Origin: RGIG2041 sp045652745
GTDB lineage: Bacteria; Bacillota; Clostridia; UBA1381; UMGS1253
Direction of reading: 5' to 3'
Assembly (NCBI GenBank): GCA_045652745.1
Contig: JAZRUW010000015.1
Span: 18,705 to 82,704, forward strand
DNA: 64,000 bases
The translations under genes and the position numbers were made by a program. This document shows, in pieces, positions 8,348 through 16,352 of the stretch. Numbering within the stretch: position 1 is the first letter of the stretch; every line of letters starts with the position of its first letter. The notes under the pieces are model-generated. The model was not told the origin of the DNA. It saw only the letters and a program-made list of their open reading frames with translations, and did not search any database.

Positions 8348-10252
8348 ATGAACAACAATCAAAACTTCAAGCCGTATATTCCGGCGGAGAAGGTAACACC
8401 GGAAATTACGGTGACCTCCATTATTATGGGTATTCTCCTTTCGGTCATTTTCGGCGCGGCCAATGCATATCTTGGCCTCAGAGTCGGTATGACGGTTTCG
8501 GCCTCCATTCCGGCTGCCGTAATCGCGATGGGTGTTATCCGCGTGATTATGCGCAAAAACTCGATTCTGGAAAGCAACATTGTACAGACCGTAGGCTCTG
8601 CGGGTGAGTCCCTGGCGGCAGGTGCAATCTTCACCTTGCCGGCGTTGTTTTTGTGGGCAGCGGAAGGCACAATGGACAAACCGGATATCATCAGCATTAC
8701 GCTGATTGCGCTTTTGGGCGGTCTTTTGGGCGTATTCTTTATGGTGCCGCTTCGTAATGCGCTGATTGTAAAAGAGCACGGCATTTTGCCGTATCCGGAA
8801 GGCACGGCATGTGCAGAAGTGCTTTTGGCGGGTGAAGAAGGCGGCGCAAAGGCTTCTACCGTATTTGCAGGTATGGGCTTTGCCGCAGTATTTAAATTTA
8901 TCATCGACGGCTTAAAACTTGTTGCAGGTGAGATTTCCTATACGTTTAAGGGTTTTGCAGGAACAATCGGTACACAGATTTATCCGGCAGTTATGAGCGT
9001 AGGTTACATCTGCGGTGCAAGAATTTCTTCGTATATGTTTGCCGGCGGTCTGCTTAGCTGGATGGTTATCATTCCGCTGATGATGCTCTTTGGTGCAGAT
9101 GCGACATTGGCTCCGGGTACGGCACCGATTGGTGCTTTGTTTGCAGAGGGCGGTGCCGGCGCACTTTGGGGCACTTACGTACGTTACATTGGTGCAGGTG
9201 CACTTGCGGCCGGCGGTATTATCAGCCTCATCAAATCGCTTCCGCTGATTGTAAAGACATTTGCGGGCGCAATGAAGAGCGTAGCCGGCACAAAGGGCGG
9301 CTCGAACTTGCGTACCGAGCAGGATATGAGCTTGAAGGTTGTGCTGATTGCTATCGCAATTCTGACCTTGCTTGTATGGCTCGTTCCGGCAATTCCGGTA
9401 ACACTTATTGGTGCGGTAATTGTTGTTATTTTCGGTTTCTTCTTCGCAACCGTATCTTCCAGAATGGTTGGTCTGGTCGGCAGCAGTAACAATCCGGTTT
9501 CCGGTATGGCGATTGCTACGCTGCTTATTACAACACTTATTTTGAAGTTTACGGGTATGGCAGGCGCAACCGGTATGCAAAGTGCAATTGCCATCGGTTC
9601 GATTATCTGTATCGTATCTGCTATCGCAGGTGATACCTCGCAGGACTTAAAGACAGGCTTCCTGCTTGGTGCAACGCCGAGAAAGCAGCAAATCGGTGAA
9701 ATTATCGGTGTTGTTGCGGCGGCATTTGCCATTGGCGGTACGCTTTATCTGCTCGACTCCGCTTGGGGCTTCGGTAGTGACGAACTTGCGGCACCGCAGG
9801 CAACACTTATGAAACTGATTATCGAAGGCGTTATGGAAGGCAATCTGCCGTGGTCTTTGGTATTCGTGGGTGTATGTATTGCTATTGTGGTAGAGGTTAT
9901 CGGTATTCCGGTGCTTCCGTTTGCCATCGGTGTATATCTGCCGGTACAGCTCAACGCTTGCATTATGGTCGGCGGCTTGTTGCGTTTGGCAATGGATAAG
10001 ATGAGAAAGCCGGAAGAAGAAAAGAAAACCATCACAAATGATGGCGTGCTCTTCTGCTCGGGTATGATTGCAGGTGAAGGCCTTGTGGGTATTTTGCTTG
10101 CTGTACTTGCCGTATTCGGTGTAGGCGAAGCCATTGACCTTTCTGCAAAACTTTCGCTCTCCCCGGCATTTATGAACATTGGCGGCCTCGTGGTATTTGC
10201 GCTCGTGATTTTGTCGGTGCTCAAATTCTCCCTGTGGAAGAAGCGTAAGTAA
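8348..10252 (+). CDS. OPT-family oligopeptide transporter
   Basis: A 634-residue protein with roughly sixteen membrane segments, typical of the OPT family (prokaryotic PTS clade). Recognisable parts are SVIFGAANAYLGLRVGMTVSASIPAAVIAMG in the first helices, LPYPEGTACAEVLLAGEEGG around residue 150 and SAIAGDTSQDLKTGFLLGATPRKQQIGEIIG near residue 425. It should import oligopeptides or metal-peptide complexes with protons. It follows pepD and is four bases ahead of the PqqD-like gene, with which it forms an operon. GGAG precedes the ATG. Confidence 0.92.
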   Translation: MNNNQNFKPYIPAEKVTPEITVTSIIMGILLSVIFGAANAYLGLRVGMTVSASIPAAVIAMGVIRVIMRKNSILESNIVQTVGSAGESLAAGAIFTLPALFLWAAEGTMDKPDIISITLIALLGGLLGVFFMVPLRNALIVKEHGILPYPEGTACAEVLLAGEEGGAKASTVFAGMGFAAVFKFIIDGLKLVAGEISYTFKGFAGTIGTQIYPAVMSVGYICGARISSYMFAGGLLSWMVIIPLMMLFGADATLAPGTAPIGALFAEGGAGALWGTYVRYIGAGALAAGGIISLIKSLPLIVKTFAGAMKSVAGTKGGSNLRTEQDMSLKVVLIAIAILTLLVWLVPAIPVTLIGAVIVVIFGFFFATVSSRMVGLVGSSNNPVSGMAIATLLITTLILKFTGMAGATGMQSAIAIGSIICIVSAIAGDTSQDLKTGFLLGATPRKQQIGEIIGVVAAAFAIGGTLYLLDSAWGFGSDELAAPQATLMKLIIEGVMEGNLPWSLVFVGVCIAIVVEVIGIPVLPFAIGVYLPVQLNACIMVGGLLRLAMDKMRKPEEEKKTITNDGVLFCSGMIAGEGLVGILLAVLAVFGVGEAIDLSAKLSLSPAFMNIGGLVVFALVILSVLKFSLWKKRK

Positions 10253-10255
10253 GTT

Positions 10256-10606
10256 ATGAAAAAAAAGAAAAACATCATCACACAAAATTATCTGGAAAAA
10301 ATCCCGATGCGCCCGCCGCAGCTTGCATGGAATGCAGATGCGGAAGGTAAAGTGACATTGGAGATTGAAAATAAAGGTGCATTTAACCGCATAGCGCAAA
10401 AACTTTTTAAAAAGCCGCGCGTAAGTTATGTGCATTTAGATGAAACCGGCAGTTTTGTCTGGCCGCTTTTGGACGGTGAAAAAGACATCATTGCCATCGG
10501 TAAGCTCGTTGAAGAAGAGTTCGGCGAAAAGGCAAATCCGCTGTATGAACGTCTTGCAAAATATTTTCAGATTTTAGATAGTTACGGATTTATCTTTTGG
10601 AAGTAA
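10256..10606 (+). CDS. PqqD-like (RRE-fold) small protein
   Basis: A 116-residue protein. Its C-terminal ~90 residues resemble the PqqD/RiPP-recognition-element fold: a strand pair (VSYVHLDETGSFVWPLLDGEKDIIAIG), a helix with a conserved LVEEEFGE and a final helical segment (ERLAKYFQILDSYGFI). The N-terminal basic segment (KKKKNIITQNYLEKIPMRPPQLAW) is an extension. PqqD relatives bind leader peptides for radical-SAM or protease maturases, but no such enzyme or precursor is adjacent here; the partner is the OPT transporter, three bases upstream. A role linked to peptide uptake is inference. A second PqqD-like gene lies at 20721-20990. Confidence 0.7.
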   Translation: MKKKKNIITQNYLEKIPMRPPQLAWNADAEGKVTLEIENKGAFNRIAQKLFKKPRVSYVHLDETGSFVWPLLDGEKDIIAIGKLVEEEFGEKANPLYERLAKYFQILDSYGFIFWK

Positions 10607-10612
10607 ACAGTC

Positions 10613-10656
10613 AAAAGCGACTCGGTTCAGGCGAAGGCCTTTTCGAGTCGCTTTTG
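10613..10656 (+). terminator. intrinsic terminator of the OPT operon
   Basis: AAAAGCGACTCG pairs perfectly with CGAGTCGCTTTT. The noncoding stretch 10607-10787 otherwise holds only the next terminator. Confidence 0.85.
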
Positions 10657-10744
10657 TTATTTTTGCTTAATGATTTAACCGCAGACATTTATCCGTGGGG
10701 GAAAAAGGTGCTTCGGATTTATAGAGTGTAGGAGATTCAATTAA

Positions 10745-10787
10745 CAAAAAATCCTTTGGGTTGAAACTGAAAACCCAAAGGATTTTT
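10745..10787 (-). terminator. intrinsic terminator of the rpmH-mnmE operon
   Basis: AATCCTTTGGGTT pairs with AACCCAAAGGATT, followed on the minus strand by a T-run. It lies directly after the mnmE stop. Confidence 0.85.
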
Positions 10788-12170
10788 TTATTTGCCAACG
10801 CAGAAATTTGCGAAGATTTCATTTACAATGTCGGCGGAAACGCTTAGGCCTGTAATTAACCCCAAATGCTCCAGTGCGGCATTTACGTCAATAACGCACA
10901 TATCGGCCGGCATACCGTCTGCAAGCGTCTGTGCGGCCGCGCAAAGCGCCGTACGTGCATCGCGCAGTGCACGGATGTGGCGCAGGTTGGAAAGCACGTT
11001 GTCCGCGGCGCGAATTTGCTTTGTGCGACAGATTTCACAGATGGTATTACGAAGTACATCCAGCCCCTCGCCCGAGTGCGTGCTGATTTGCACCAAAGGT
11101 GCATCTGTCCGCAGGGTAGAAGCAGCATCTGCATCTGTCTTGGTTTCTAAATCGGATTTGTTTAACACGATAATGCACGGCTTGTCCGCAATGGCCTCGG
11201 CACATTCTCTGTCCTCGTCCGACAAAGCGCTGTTGCTGTCTAAAAGCAATAAAACAAGGTCGGCAGCCTGAATATAGTCAAGCGTTTTTTGTACGCCGAT
11301 TTGTTCTACTGCGTCGGCCGTTTCGCGAATGCCGGCAGTGTCAAACAAACGCAGAGCAATACCGTCTATGGTAACAGTCTGCTCTATGACATCGCGCGTT
11401 GTACCCTGAATGTCGGTAACAATCGCACGGTCAGAATGGGTTAGCGCGTTTAAAAGCGAACTTTTACCCGTATTCGGCTTGCCGGCAATTACACAGGTGA
11501 TGCCGTTTTTCGCCATACAGCCGTCCTGTGCGGTGGCAAGCAGACTGTCGCAATCCGCAATAGCCTTTTCTAAAATTTCAGAAAGCTTTTCCTCGGTCAG
11601 CTCCGCAATGTCATCATCGGGATAATCTACAGCAGCGGCAAACTGTGCACAGCAGTATAACAGTGGTTCACGGATTTTGTTAATTCTGCGCGCCAAACCA
11701 CCGTCGAGTTGCGCAATGGCACTCTTGAGTGATGCATCGGAATCGGCATGAATCACATCCAGCACGGCTTCGGCACGCGTTAAGTCAATTCTGCCGTTTA
11801 AAAAGGCACGTTTGGTAAATTCACCGGCCTCGGCCATGCGCACGCCGCTACCGAGCAATACATCCATCACTTTGGACAGTACCGTCGGCGAGCCGTGCGT
11901 GGAAATTTCAACGACATCCTCTGCGGTAAAGGTACGTGGTGCACGCATCAGCGTGACAAGGACCTCGTCAATTTTTTCTTTTGTTTCCGGATTGTGTACA
12001 AAACCGTAATGCACGGTGTGTGTTTCCCTTTCGGCAAGGCTCCTTTTATCTGCGGCCCGGAAGATGCGGTCGGCCGCAGAAACGGCATCCGGTCCGCTGA
12101 TGCGGATGGTACCAATACCGCCTACGCCCTGTGGTGTGGCAATTGCCGCAATTGTATCTGTAGTGTTCAT
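10788..12170 (-). CDS. mnmE: tRNA modification GTPase MnmE (TrmE)
   Basis: A 460-residue GTPase that, with MnmG, makes the cmnm5 or nm5 modification on wobble uridine 34 of certain tRNAs. The N-terminal tetrahydrofolate-binding domain starts DTIAAIATPQGVGGIGTIRISG. A helical domain contains GEFTKRAFLNGRIDLTRAEAV. The inserted G domain has GKPNTGKS at 230-237, a DTAGIRE switch and NKSD. The protein ends in FCVGK, with the conserved C-terminal Cys457. It is the last gene of the rpmH operon. AAGGTGG precedes the ATG. The partner gene mnmG, often next in Bacillota, is not adjacent. Confidence 0.96.
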   Translation of the reverse strand: MNTTDTIAAIATPQGVGGIGTIRISGPDAVSAADRIFRAADKRSLAERETHTVHYGFVHNPETKEKIDEVLVTLMRAPRTFTAEDVVEISTHGSPTVLSKVMDVLLGSGVRMAEAGEFTKRAFLNGRIDLTRAEAVLDVIHADSDASLKSAIAQLDGGLARRINKIREPLLYCCAQFAAAVDYPDDDIAELTEEKLSEILEKAIADCDSLLATAQDGCMAKNGITCVIAGKPNTGKSSLLNALTHSDRAIVTDIQGTTRDVIEQTVTIDGIALRLFDTAGIRETADAVEQIGVQKTLDYIQAADLVLLLLDSNSALSDEDRECAEAIADKPCIIVLNKSDLETKTDADAASTLRTDAPLVQISTHSGEGLDVLRNTICEICRTKQIRAADNVLSNLRHIRALRDARTALCAAAQTLADGMPADMCVIDVNAALEHLGLITGLSVSADIVNEIFANFCVGK

Positions 12171-12205
12171 ATTCCCACCTTCGTTTCTATAGCCATGTTG
12201 ATAAT

Positions 12206-12235
12206 AAAGGGATGTAAACTTGTTTACATCCCTTT
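12206..12235 (-). other. 14-bp perfect hairpin between jag and mnmE
   Basis: AAAGGGATGTAAAC and its exact complement, separated by two bases. No T-run follows on the minus strand, so it is a weak terminator at best; an RNA-processing or stability element is equally possible. Confidence 0.6.
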
Positions 12236-12242
12236 GGTTTTC

Positions 12243-12887
12243 TTATTTTTCTTTGTCCTTTAATACAACCACGAGCTTGCGGTTTGGGTCTTCACCGATG
12301 GAGTAGGTGGTTACATTTTCGTAAGACTGTAGCTTCGAGTGGATGATGCGTCTTTCGTACGGATTCATCGGCTCAAAGGTGTGGCGTCTGCCGGTTCTTT
12401 CTACCTTGTTTGCAATGCGAACTGCAAGCGCTTCCAATGCTTCTTTGCGCTTTTCTCTGTAGTTTTCGGTATCAATCGTTACCTTGATGTAACTGCCTTT
12501 GCCGCTGTTGACAACGAGGCTGGTTAAGTATTGAATAGAGTCAAGTGTATCGCCGCGCTTACCGATGATAATGCCCATGTCGTTGCCGCTCAAGTTGATA
12601 TTCAGCGCATCGCCGTCAAAATCCGCATCGATTTGTACACGGATACCCATGCTCAAGAACAAATCGCTCAAAAAAGCGGTTGCCTTGTCTGCCGGAGAAT
12701 CTTTTTTGGTTACGATAACACGCGCCTGTGTACCGCCGAGGATACCGAACAGACCCTTACTGCCTTCGTCCAATACTTCGATTTCTACTTGACTTCTGGT
12801 TGCGCCGAGTTCTGCAAGCGCCAGTTCTATTGCGTCGTCCACTGTTTTAGCGGTTTTTTCTGTTCTTTTTAATTGTGTCGATAACAA
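12243..12887 (-). CDS. jag: Jag/KhpB RNA-binding protein (SpoIIIJ-associated)
   Basis: A 214-residue RNA-binding protein with three parts: the N-terminal Jag domain (EKTAKTVDDAIELALAELG ... GSKGLFGILGG), a KH domain around 80-150 containing GNDMGIIIGKRGDTLDSIQYL, and a C-terminal R3H domain with RTGRRHTFEPMNPYERRIIH. Relatives work with KhpA in cell division and envelope control. The ORF overlaps the end of yidC by about 40 bases. An ATG at 12896 directly touches GGGAGG (zero spacing), whereas the TTG at 12887 has ideal nine-base spacing; the TTG is preferred, giving MLSTQLKR. The choice changes the protein by three residues only. Confidence 0.93.
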   Translation of the reverse strand: MLSTQLKRTEKTAKTVDDAIELALAELGATRSQVEIEVLDEGSKGLFGILGGTQARVIVTKKDSPADKATAFLSDLFLSMGIRVQIDADFDGDALNINLSGNDMGIIIGKRGDTLDSIQYLTSLVVNSGKGSYIKVTIDTENYREKRKEALEALAVRIANKVERTGRRHTFEPMNPYERRIIHSKLQSYENVTTYSIGEDPNRKLVVVLKDKEK

Positions 12888-13845
12888 CGATCTCATCCTC
12901 CCTTTTATTAAACATCACTGCCGTTACATACTGCTGAATCATCTGGACTACGTTGGAAACGATCCAGTAAAGACCAATACCCGACGGAAGGGTATACGAG
13001 AAGAATAAACTCATCAGCGGCATCATAATGGTCATGGATTTATTCATTTGTGCAGAGGTATCCTCCGCCTGCGCAGTTGCAGTCTGTGTTTTTTGTTTAT
13101 TTTGGGTCATCTTTGCCAAAATCCAACTGGTCACGCCGGCCAAAACCGGAATAGCCAGAAGCGGTAAGGTCGTCCATACGGTTTCCATCGGAATCGGGGC
13201 CCCGCCGAAGAGAAAGCTCCAAATCGGGAATTCGCTCGGATATCTCGACAAATCAAGACCGAGGAAATTAAAGTTGACTTTCCAATCAGCAAACTGTGTG
13301 TAACCCATCTCGGCCAGCTTCGCCGCGAAACTACTCATTTCAATCTGGAAATTGTTTGCAAGCGTTTCCATGGTGGAGCCGAGGAACGTATTGCCTGCTT
13401 TTTCTGCCAGTTCCGGAATACCCTTTACAATGCGCTGTAAGTCAAGCACTTTGTTGATGTTTTCCGGTGCATTAAAGTTTACGCCGCGCATGAATGAAAG
13501 CGGCATACGCAATACCTGGTAAAGACCGATAATGAGCGGGAACTGAATGAGCATCGGCAGACAACCCGCAGTCGGGGAAGCGCCGTTTTCTTTGTAGAGC
13601 TTCATGAGTTCCTGGCTCTGCTTTTCCTTGTCATGCGCATACTTTTTTTGAATCTCCTGCATCAACGGCTGGAGCTTCTGCTGTTTGAGCATTGCCTTTT
13701 GCGATTTGATGTTCAAAGGCAAAATCAAAAGTTTAATAAGTACGGTAAAAGCAATGAGTGCAAGACCGTAGTTTTGAATGAAGGTATACAGCACCTGCAA
13801 AATCCAACCCATTGGGCGGAAAATTAAAATCGAAAACAAATTCAT
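12847..13845 (-). CDS. yidC: membrane protein insertase YidC/OxaA
   Basis: A 332-residue inner-membrane insertase of the Gram-positive short type, without the large periplasmic domain. It starts with a hydrophobic segment near residues 15-40 (YGLALIAFTVLIKLLILPLNIKSQKAM), followed by the cytoplasmic coiled hairpin KQQKLQPLMQEIQKKYAHDKEKQSQELMKLYKENGASPTAGCLPMLIQFPLIIGLYQVLR, and ends with MNKSMTIMMPLMSLFFSYTLPSGIGLYWIVSN. It lacks an obvious lipobox in this reading. The 3' end overlaps jag, showing translational coupling. Confidence 0.95.
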   Translation of the reverse strand: MNLFSILIFRPMGWILQVLYTFIQNYGLALIAFTVLIKLLILPLNIKSQKAMLKQQKLQPLMQEIQKKYAHDKEKQSQELMKLYKENGASPTAGCLPMLIQFPLIIGLYQVLRMPLSFMRGVNFNAPENINKVLDLQRIVKGIPELAEKAGNTFLGSTMETLANNFQIEMSSFAAKLAEMGYTQFADWKVNFNFLGLDLSRYPSEFPIWSFLFGGAPIPMETVWTTLPLLAIPVLAGVTSWILAKMTQNKQKTQTATAQAEDTSAQMNKSMTIMMPLMSLFFSYTLPSGIGLYWIVSNVVQMIQQYVTAVMFNKREDEIVVIDTIKKNRKNR

Positions 13846-13875
13846 AGTCGTACCTCACACATAGATTGTAATAGG

Positions 13876-14100
13876 TCATTTCTTTTTCGGCGGCACAGGG
13901 TCATATCCGCCTCGGCTGAAAGGGTTACAGCGCAAAATGCGCCGGATTGCCAGCAAAAGTCCGCAGAAAACGCCGTGCGTTTCTATGGCTTCGTAGGCAT
14001 AAGCCGAGCAGGTCGGAATATATTTACATGTAGCTTGTCCCTTGTTCGGGGAGATATACTTTCGGTACATGCGAATGCACCAAAGAAAAGTCCTTTTCAT
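13876..14100 (-). CDS. yidD: membrane protein insertion efficiency factor YidD
   Basis: A 74-residue small membrane-associated protein that helps YidC-dependent insertion. The family core is complete: YRKYISPNKGQATCKYIPTCSAYAYEAIETHG, the LLLAIRRILRCNPFSRGGYDPVP segment and a basic tail. AAAGG lies seven bases before ATG 14100, so the in-frame TTG five codons upstream is not used. It sits between rnpA and yidC, its standard place. Confidence 0.93.
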   Translation of the reverse strand: MKRTFLWCIRMYRKYISPNKGQATCKYIPTCSAYAYEAIETHGVFCGLLLAIRRILRCNPFSRGGYDPVPPKKK

Positions 14101-14137
14101 ATAAGTACCTTTCAAGCAAAATAAGGGGACTGATAAA

Positions 14138-14476
14138 TCATTCCCCGATAATGCCGCTTTTTTTCAGCAAATAACTTAAGTCGCGCCCGATTTTTTCGAA
14201 ATCCGCATCCGCGGCACGGTTGCGCGCAACCAAAACCATATTGTAGCCGATGTGCATCTCATTTTCGCGCAAACGATAGCATTCGCGGATGAGCCGTCGC
14301 ACGCGGTTGCGGACAACCGCCTTGCCGAGTTTTTTGGTTACGGTAATGCCGAGAACATTTTTTTCGAGCTTATTCTTTTGATAATACAGGACCAAATACC
14401 CTGCCGCGATGGATTTACCGCGGCTGTATAGCCGCTTGAAATCGCGGTTGTATTTCATCGAAATCGTATAGTTCAT
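14138..14476 (-). CDS. rnpA: ribonuclease P protein component
   Basis: A 112-residue basic protein subunit of RNase P, which trims tRNA 5' leaders with the catalytic RNA. The signature KLGKAVVRNRVRRLIRECYR lies near residues 48-67, preceded by a central strand (LEKNVLGITVTKK). The gene is 52 bases downstream of rpmH in the conserved operon. The catalytic RNA gene rnpB is not in this window. Confidence 0.95.
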   Translation of the reverse strand: MNYTISMKYNRDFKRLYSRGKSIAAGYLVLYYQKNKLEKNVLGITVTKKLGKAVVRNRVRRLIRECYRLRENEMHIGYNMVLVARNRAADADFEKIGRDLSYLLKKSGIIGE

Positions 14477-14528
14477 CGTTTCACCGCCAAAAACATCTAA
14501 CTACAAGAAAAGACCACAAAGTGGCCTT

Positions 14529-14663
14529 TTACGCTGACAATCTTTTTCTACCTTTGAGTCTTCTTCTAGCCAGAACCTTTCTGCCGTTAGCAGTGCTCAT
14601 TCTTTTTCTGAAGCCGTGTACCTTGCTTCTCTGTCTCTTTTTAGGTTGGTATGTTCTAAGCAT
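14529..14663 (-). CDS. rpmH: 50S ribosomal protein L34
   Basis: A 44-residue, highly basic ribosomal protein. MLRTYQPKKRQRSKVHGFRKRMSTANG and GRKVLARRRLKGRKRLSA are canonical L34. GGAGG lies seven bases upstream of the ATG. The frame stays open for 25 codons upstream but runs through the leader, which is not part of the protein. It is the first gene of the operon. dnaA, often found divergent from rpmH, is absent; nadE occupies that side. Confidence 0.97.
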   Translation of the reverse strand: MLRTYQPKKRQRSKVHGFRKRMSTANGRKVLARRRLKGRKRLSA

Positions 14664-14731
14664 GTTTGCACCTCCTGCCGAATCTTTCGTTTCTATGGAA
14701 AGCGCGTGTGCGCACTCCGTCTTTGGTAAAA

Positions 14732-14747
14732 CGTTCAAATTTGAACG
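14732..14747. promoter_or_regulatory. 16-bp perfect palindrome in the rpmH leader
   Basis: CGTTCAAATTTGAACG lies about 15 bases downstream of the rpmH -10 box, within the transcribed leader. It could be a protein-binding operator or a leader hairpin. No known regulator is recognised. Confidence 0.5.
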
Positions 14748-14761
14748 CGAATACGTTTAAT

Positions 14762-14790
14762 ATTATACCGCCATGCGGAGAAAATGTCAA
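14762..14790 (-). promoter_or_regulatory. consensus promoter of the rpmH-mnmE operon
   Basis: Read on the minus strand: TTGACA, 17-bp spacer, TATAAT, a perfect match to the housekeeping consensus, as expected for a ribosomal-protein operon. Confidence 0.93.
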
Positions 14791-14921
14791 GTATTTTTTG
14801 CATAGAATGAGGAAAAAATTTCTTTGCGCAATTTCTTGTGGTCGCGCACTTTAAAAGCGCAAGATTTAGTCTTTAAGTTTATTCCACAGGCCGATAAATA
14901 ACTTTGCGCACACGGAAATGA

Positions 14922-15653
14922 TTACAATGCCGGCTTAAAACTCGGCATCAGTTCGAGCTTAAACAAATTCATCTTATGCTTGCGGTCGATGATTGCTTTT
15001 TTATCGGCATCGGCGATTTCGCCCGTGCGGATGTATATGTCCAATTCGGCATAGGTAAAGCCGAGATTTTCTTCGTCCGTCTTACCGCAAAGGCCGTCAA
15101 TCGGTGTTTTTTCTACGAGCACGTCCGGCAAGCCTAAGAGGTGGCCGATTTGCTTGATTTCCGTTACGGTCAGGTGCGAGAGCGGTGAAAAGTCGCCCGC
15201 GGCATCGCCGTAGCGTGTAGAGTAGCCTACCCAGTCCTCCGAGAGGTTGCAGGTATTGCACACGCGGCCGTTGTTGGACTGGCCTACGGCATAGAGCGTT
15301 GCCATACGGATGCGTGGCGGAATGTTTTGCTTCGTCTGCGCCGTAATTTCAAAATCCGACGGCATTGCAGAAAGCAGCCCGTCAACTGCCGCCCTGATGT
15401 TGATTTTGTAGTGGCGGATGCCGAGGTGGTTTACTAAAAGCTCGGCCATATCAATATCGTGCTGTACGCCGCACGGCATCAAAACGCCGATGACGCGGTC
15501 GCGTCCGAGCGCTTCTACGCACAGTGCCGCGGCAATAGAGGAGTCTTTGCCGCCGGAAATGCCGACGATGGCATTACAGCCCTTGCCGTTTTCTTCAAAG
15601 AAATTTCGAATCCATTCTACACATTCGTTTTTTACTTTTTCTGCATTAAACAT
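14922..15653 (-). CDS. nadE: NAD+ synthase (ammonia-dependent type)
   Basis: A 243-residue ATP pyrophosphatase that amidates nicotinate adenine dinucleotide to NAD+. The PP-loop SGGKDSS lies at residues 33-39; LSEDWVGYSTRYGDAAGDFSPLSHLTVTEI and DGLCGKTDEENLGFTYAELD are NadE-typical. It lacks an N-terminal glutaminase domain, so it should use free ammonia or a partner. GGGAGG precedes the ATG. It is a single gene; no clear terminator follows before the rpmH promoter. Confidence 0.93.
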   Translation of the reverse strand: MFNAEKVKNECVEWIRNFFEENGKGCNAIVGISGGKDSSIAAALCVEALGRDRVIGVLMPCGVQHDIDMAELLVNHLGIRHYKINIRAAVDGLLSAMPSDFEITAQTKQNIPPRIRMATLYAVGQSNNGRVCNTCNLSEDWVGYSTRYGDAAGDFSPLSHLTVTEIKQIGHLLGLPDVLVEKTPIDGLCGKTDEENLGFTYAELDIYIRTGEIADADKKAIIDRKHKMNLFKLELMPSFKPAL

Positions 15654-15763
15654 AGTTTAGCCTCCCGAAAAGCATATCAAAAGTTTAGGCTTTAAATCAA
15701 TTTCTGCAAATAGTATAACACAGTCTTTGAAAAAAGAAAAGAGGAGATTGCTTTTTGTAAAAC

Positions 15764-15799
15764 AGAAAAAGCAACCATCATACGATGATTGCTTTTTTC
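15764..15799 (-). terminator. intrinsic terminator after the tRNA gene
   Basis: A hairpin of AGCAATCATC and GATGGTTGCT, with one G-T wobble, followed by a T-run on the minus strand, starting two bases after the encoded CCA. Confidence 0.8.
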
Positions 15800-15800
15800 T

Positions 15801-15878
<78 letters not shown>

Positions 15879-15904
15879 ATATTGTTCGCTCTTGCGACTA
15901 TGAC

Positions 15905-15933
15905 AGTATAGCACACATTTTTTCATTTGTAAA
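15905..15933 (-). promoter_or_regulatory. promoter of the initiator tRNA gene
   Basis: On the minus strand TTTACA, 17-bp spacer, TATACT, ending 26 bases before the mature 5' end. Confidence 0.8.
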
Positions 15934-15956
15934 GCCTTTTTTGAAAATTTGATGAT

Positions 15957-16238
15957 TTATATGTTTTCAGTATGTTCGTTTAATGCATTTTTATACCGTA
16001 AATATTTTTCACGTGTGGCCATGCCGCCGCGGATGTGGCGCTCTTCTTTGTTGTTTTCCAGCACGGCCGCTACTGCTCTGTGCAGTGTGGAATTTATATG
16101 CATCAGTCGCTCGGTAACATCTTTATGTACGGTTGATTTAGAAACGCCGAAGCGCGCGGCGGTTTCACGCACAGTGGCCTTGTTTTCGACGATGTATTCG
16201 GCGAGAATTTTCACGCGTCGGCAAATATATGCATTCAT
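15957..16238 (-). CDS. spoIIID: sporulation transcription factor SpoIIID
   Basis: A 93-residue DNA-binding protein that controls mother-cell gene expression during endospore formation. The helix-turn-helix ENKATVRETAARFGVSKSTVHKDVTERL spans residues 18-45, followed by the basic C-terminal stretch KEERHIRGGMATREKYLRYK typical of SpoIIID. GGGGGAC precedes the ATG. It is a strong taxonomic marker for a spore-forming Bacillota. A CATATAGA element upstream might be a sigma-E -10 region, but the match is weak. Confidence 0.95.
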   Translation of the reverse strand: MNAYICRRVKILAEYIVENKATVRETAARFGVSKSTVHKDVTERLMHINSTLHRAVAAVLENNKEERHIRGGMATREKYLRYKNALNEHTENI

Positions 16239-16306
16239 TTTTGTCCCCCGAAATCCTAGTTGTTACATCTATATGCAATGTAAGCGGGGAATAGAAGAAG
16301 AGTTAC

Positions 16307-16342
16307 AAAAAAGGTATCTTCACGGATGGAAGATACCTTTTT
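16307..16342 (-). terminator. intrinsic terminator of pfp
   Basis: AAAAAGGTATCTTC pairs with GAAGATACCTTTTT across a seven-base loop, with a T-run on the minus strand. Confidence 0.85.
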
Positions 16343-16352
16343 AAGTTTCAAA

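Noticed and set aside
9647..10435. 262-codon minus-strand frame over the OPT and PqqD-like genes
   Set aside because: Antisense of two supported genes, His/Arg-rich with no recognisable domain.
14880..14900. DnaA-box-like TTATTCCACA near rpmH as sign of oriC
   Set aside because: It has one base inserted compared with TTATNCACA, there is no cluster of boxes and dnaA/dnaN are absent.
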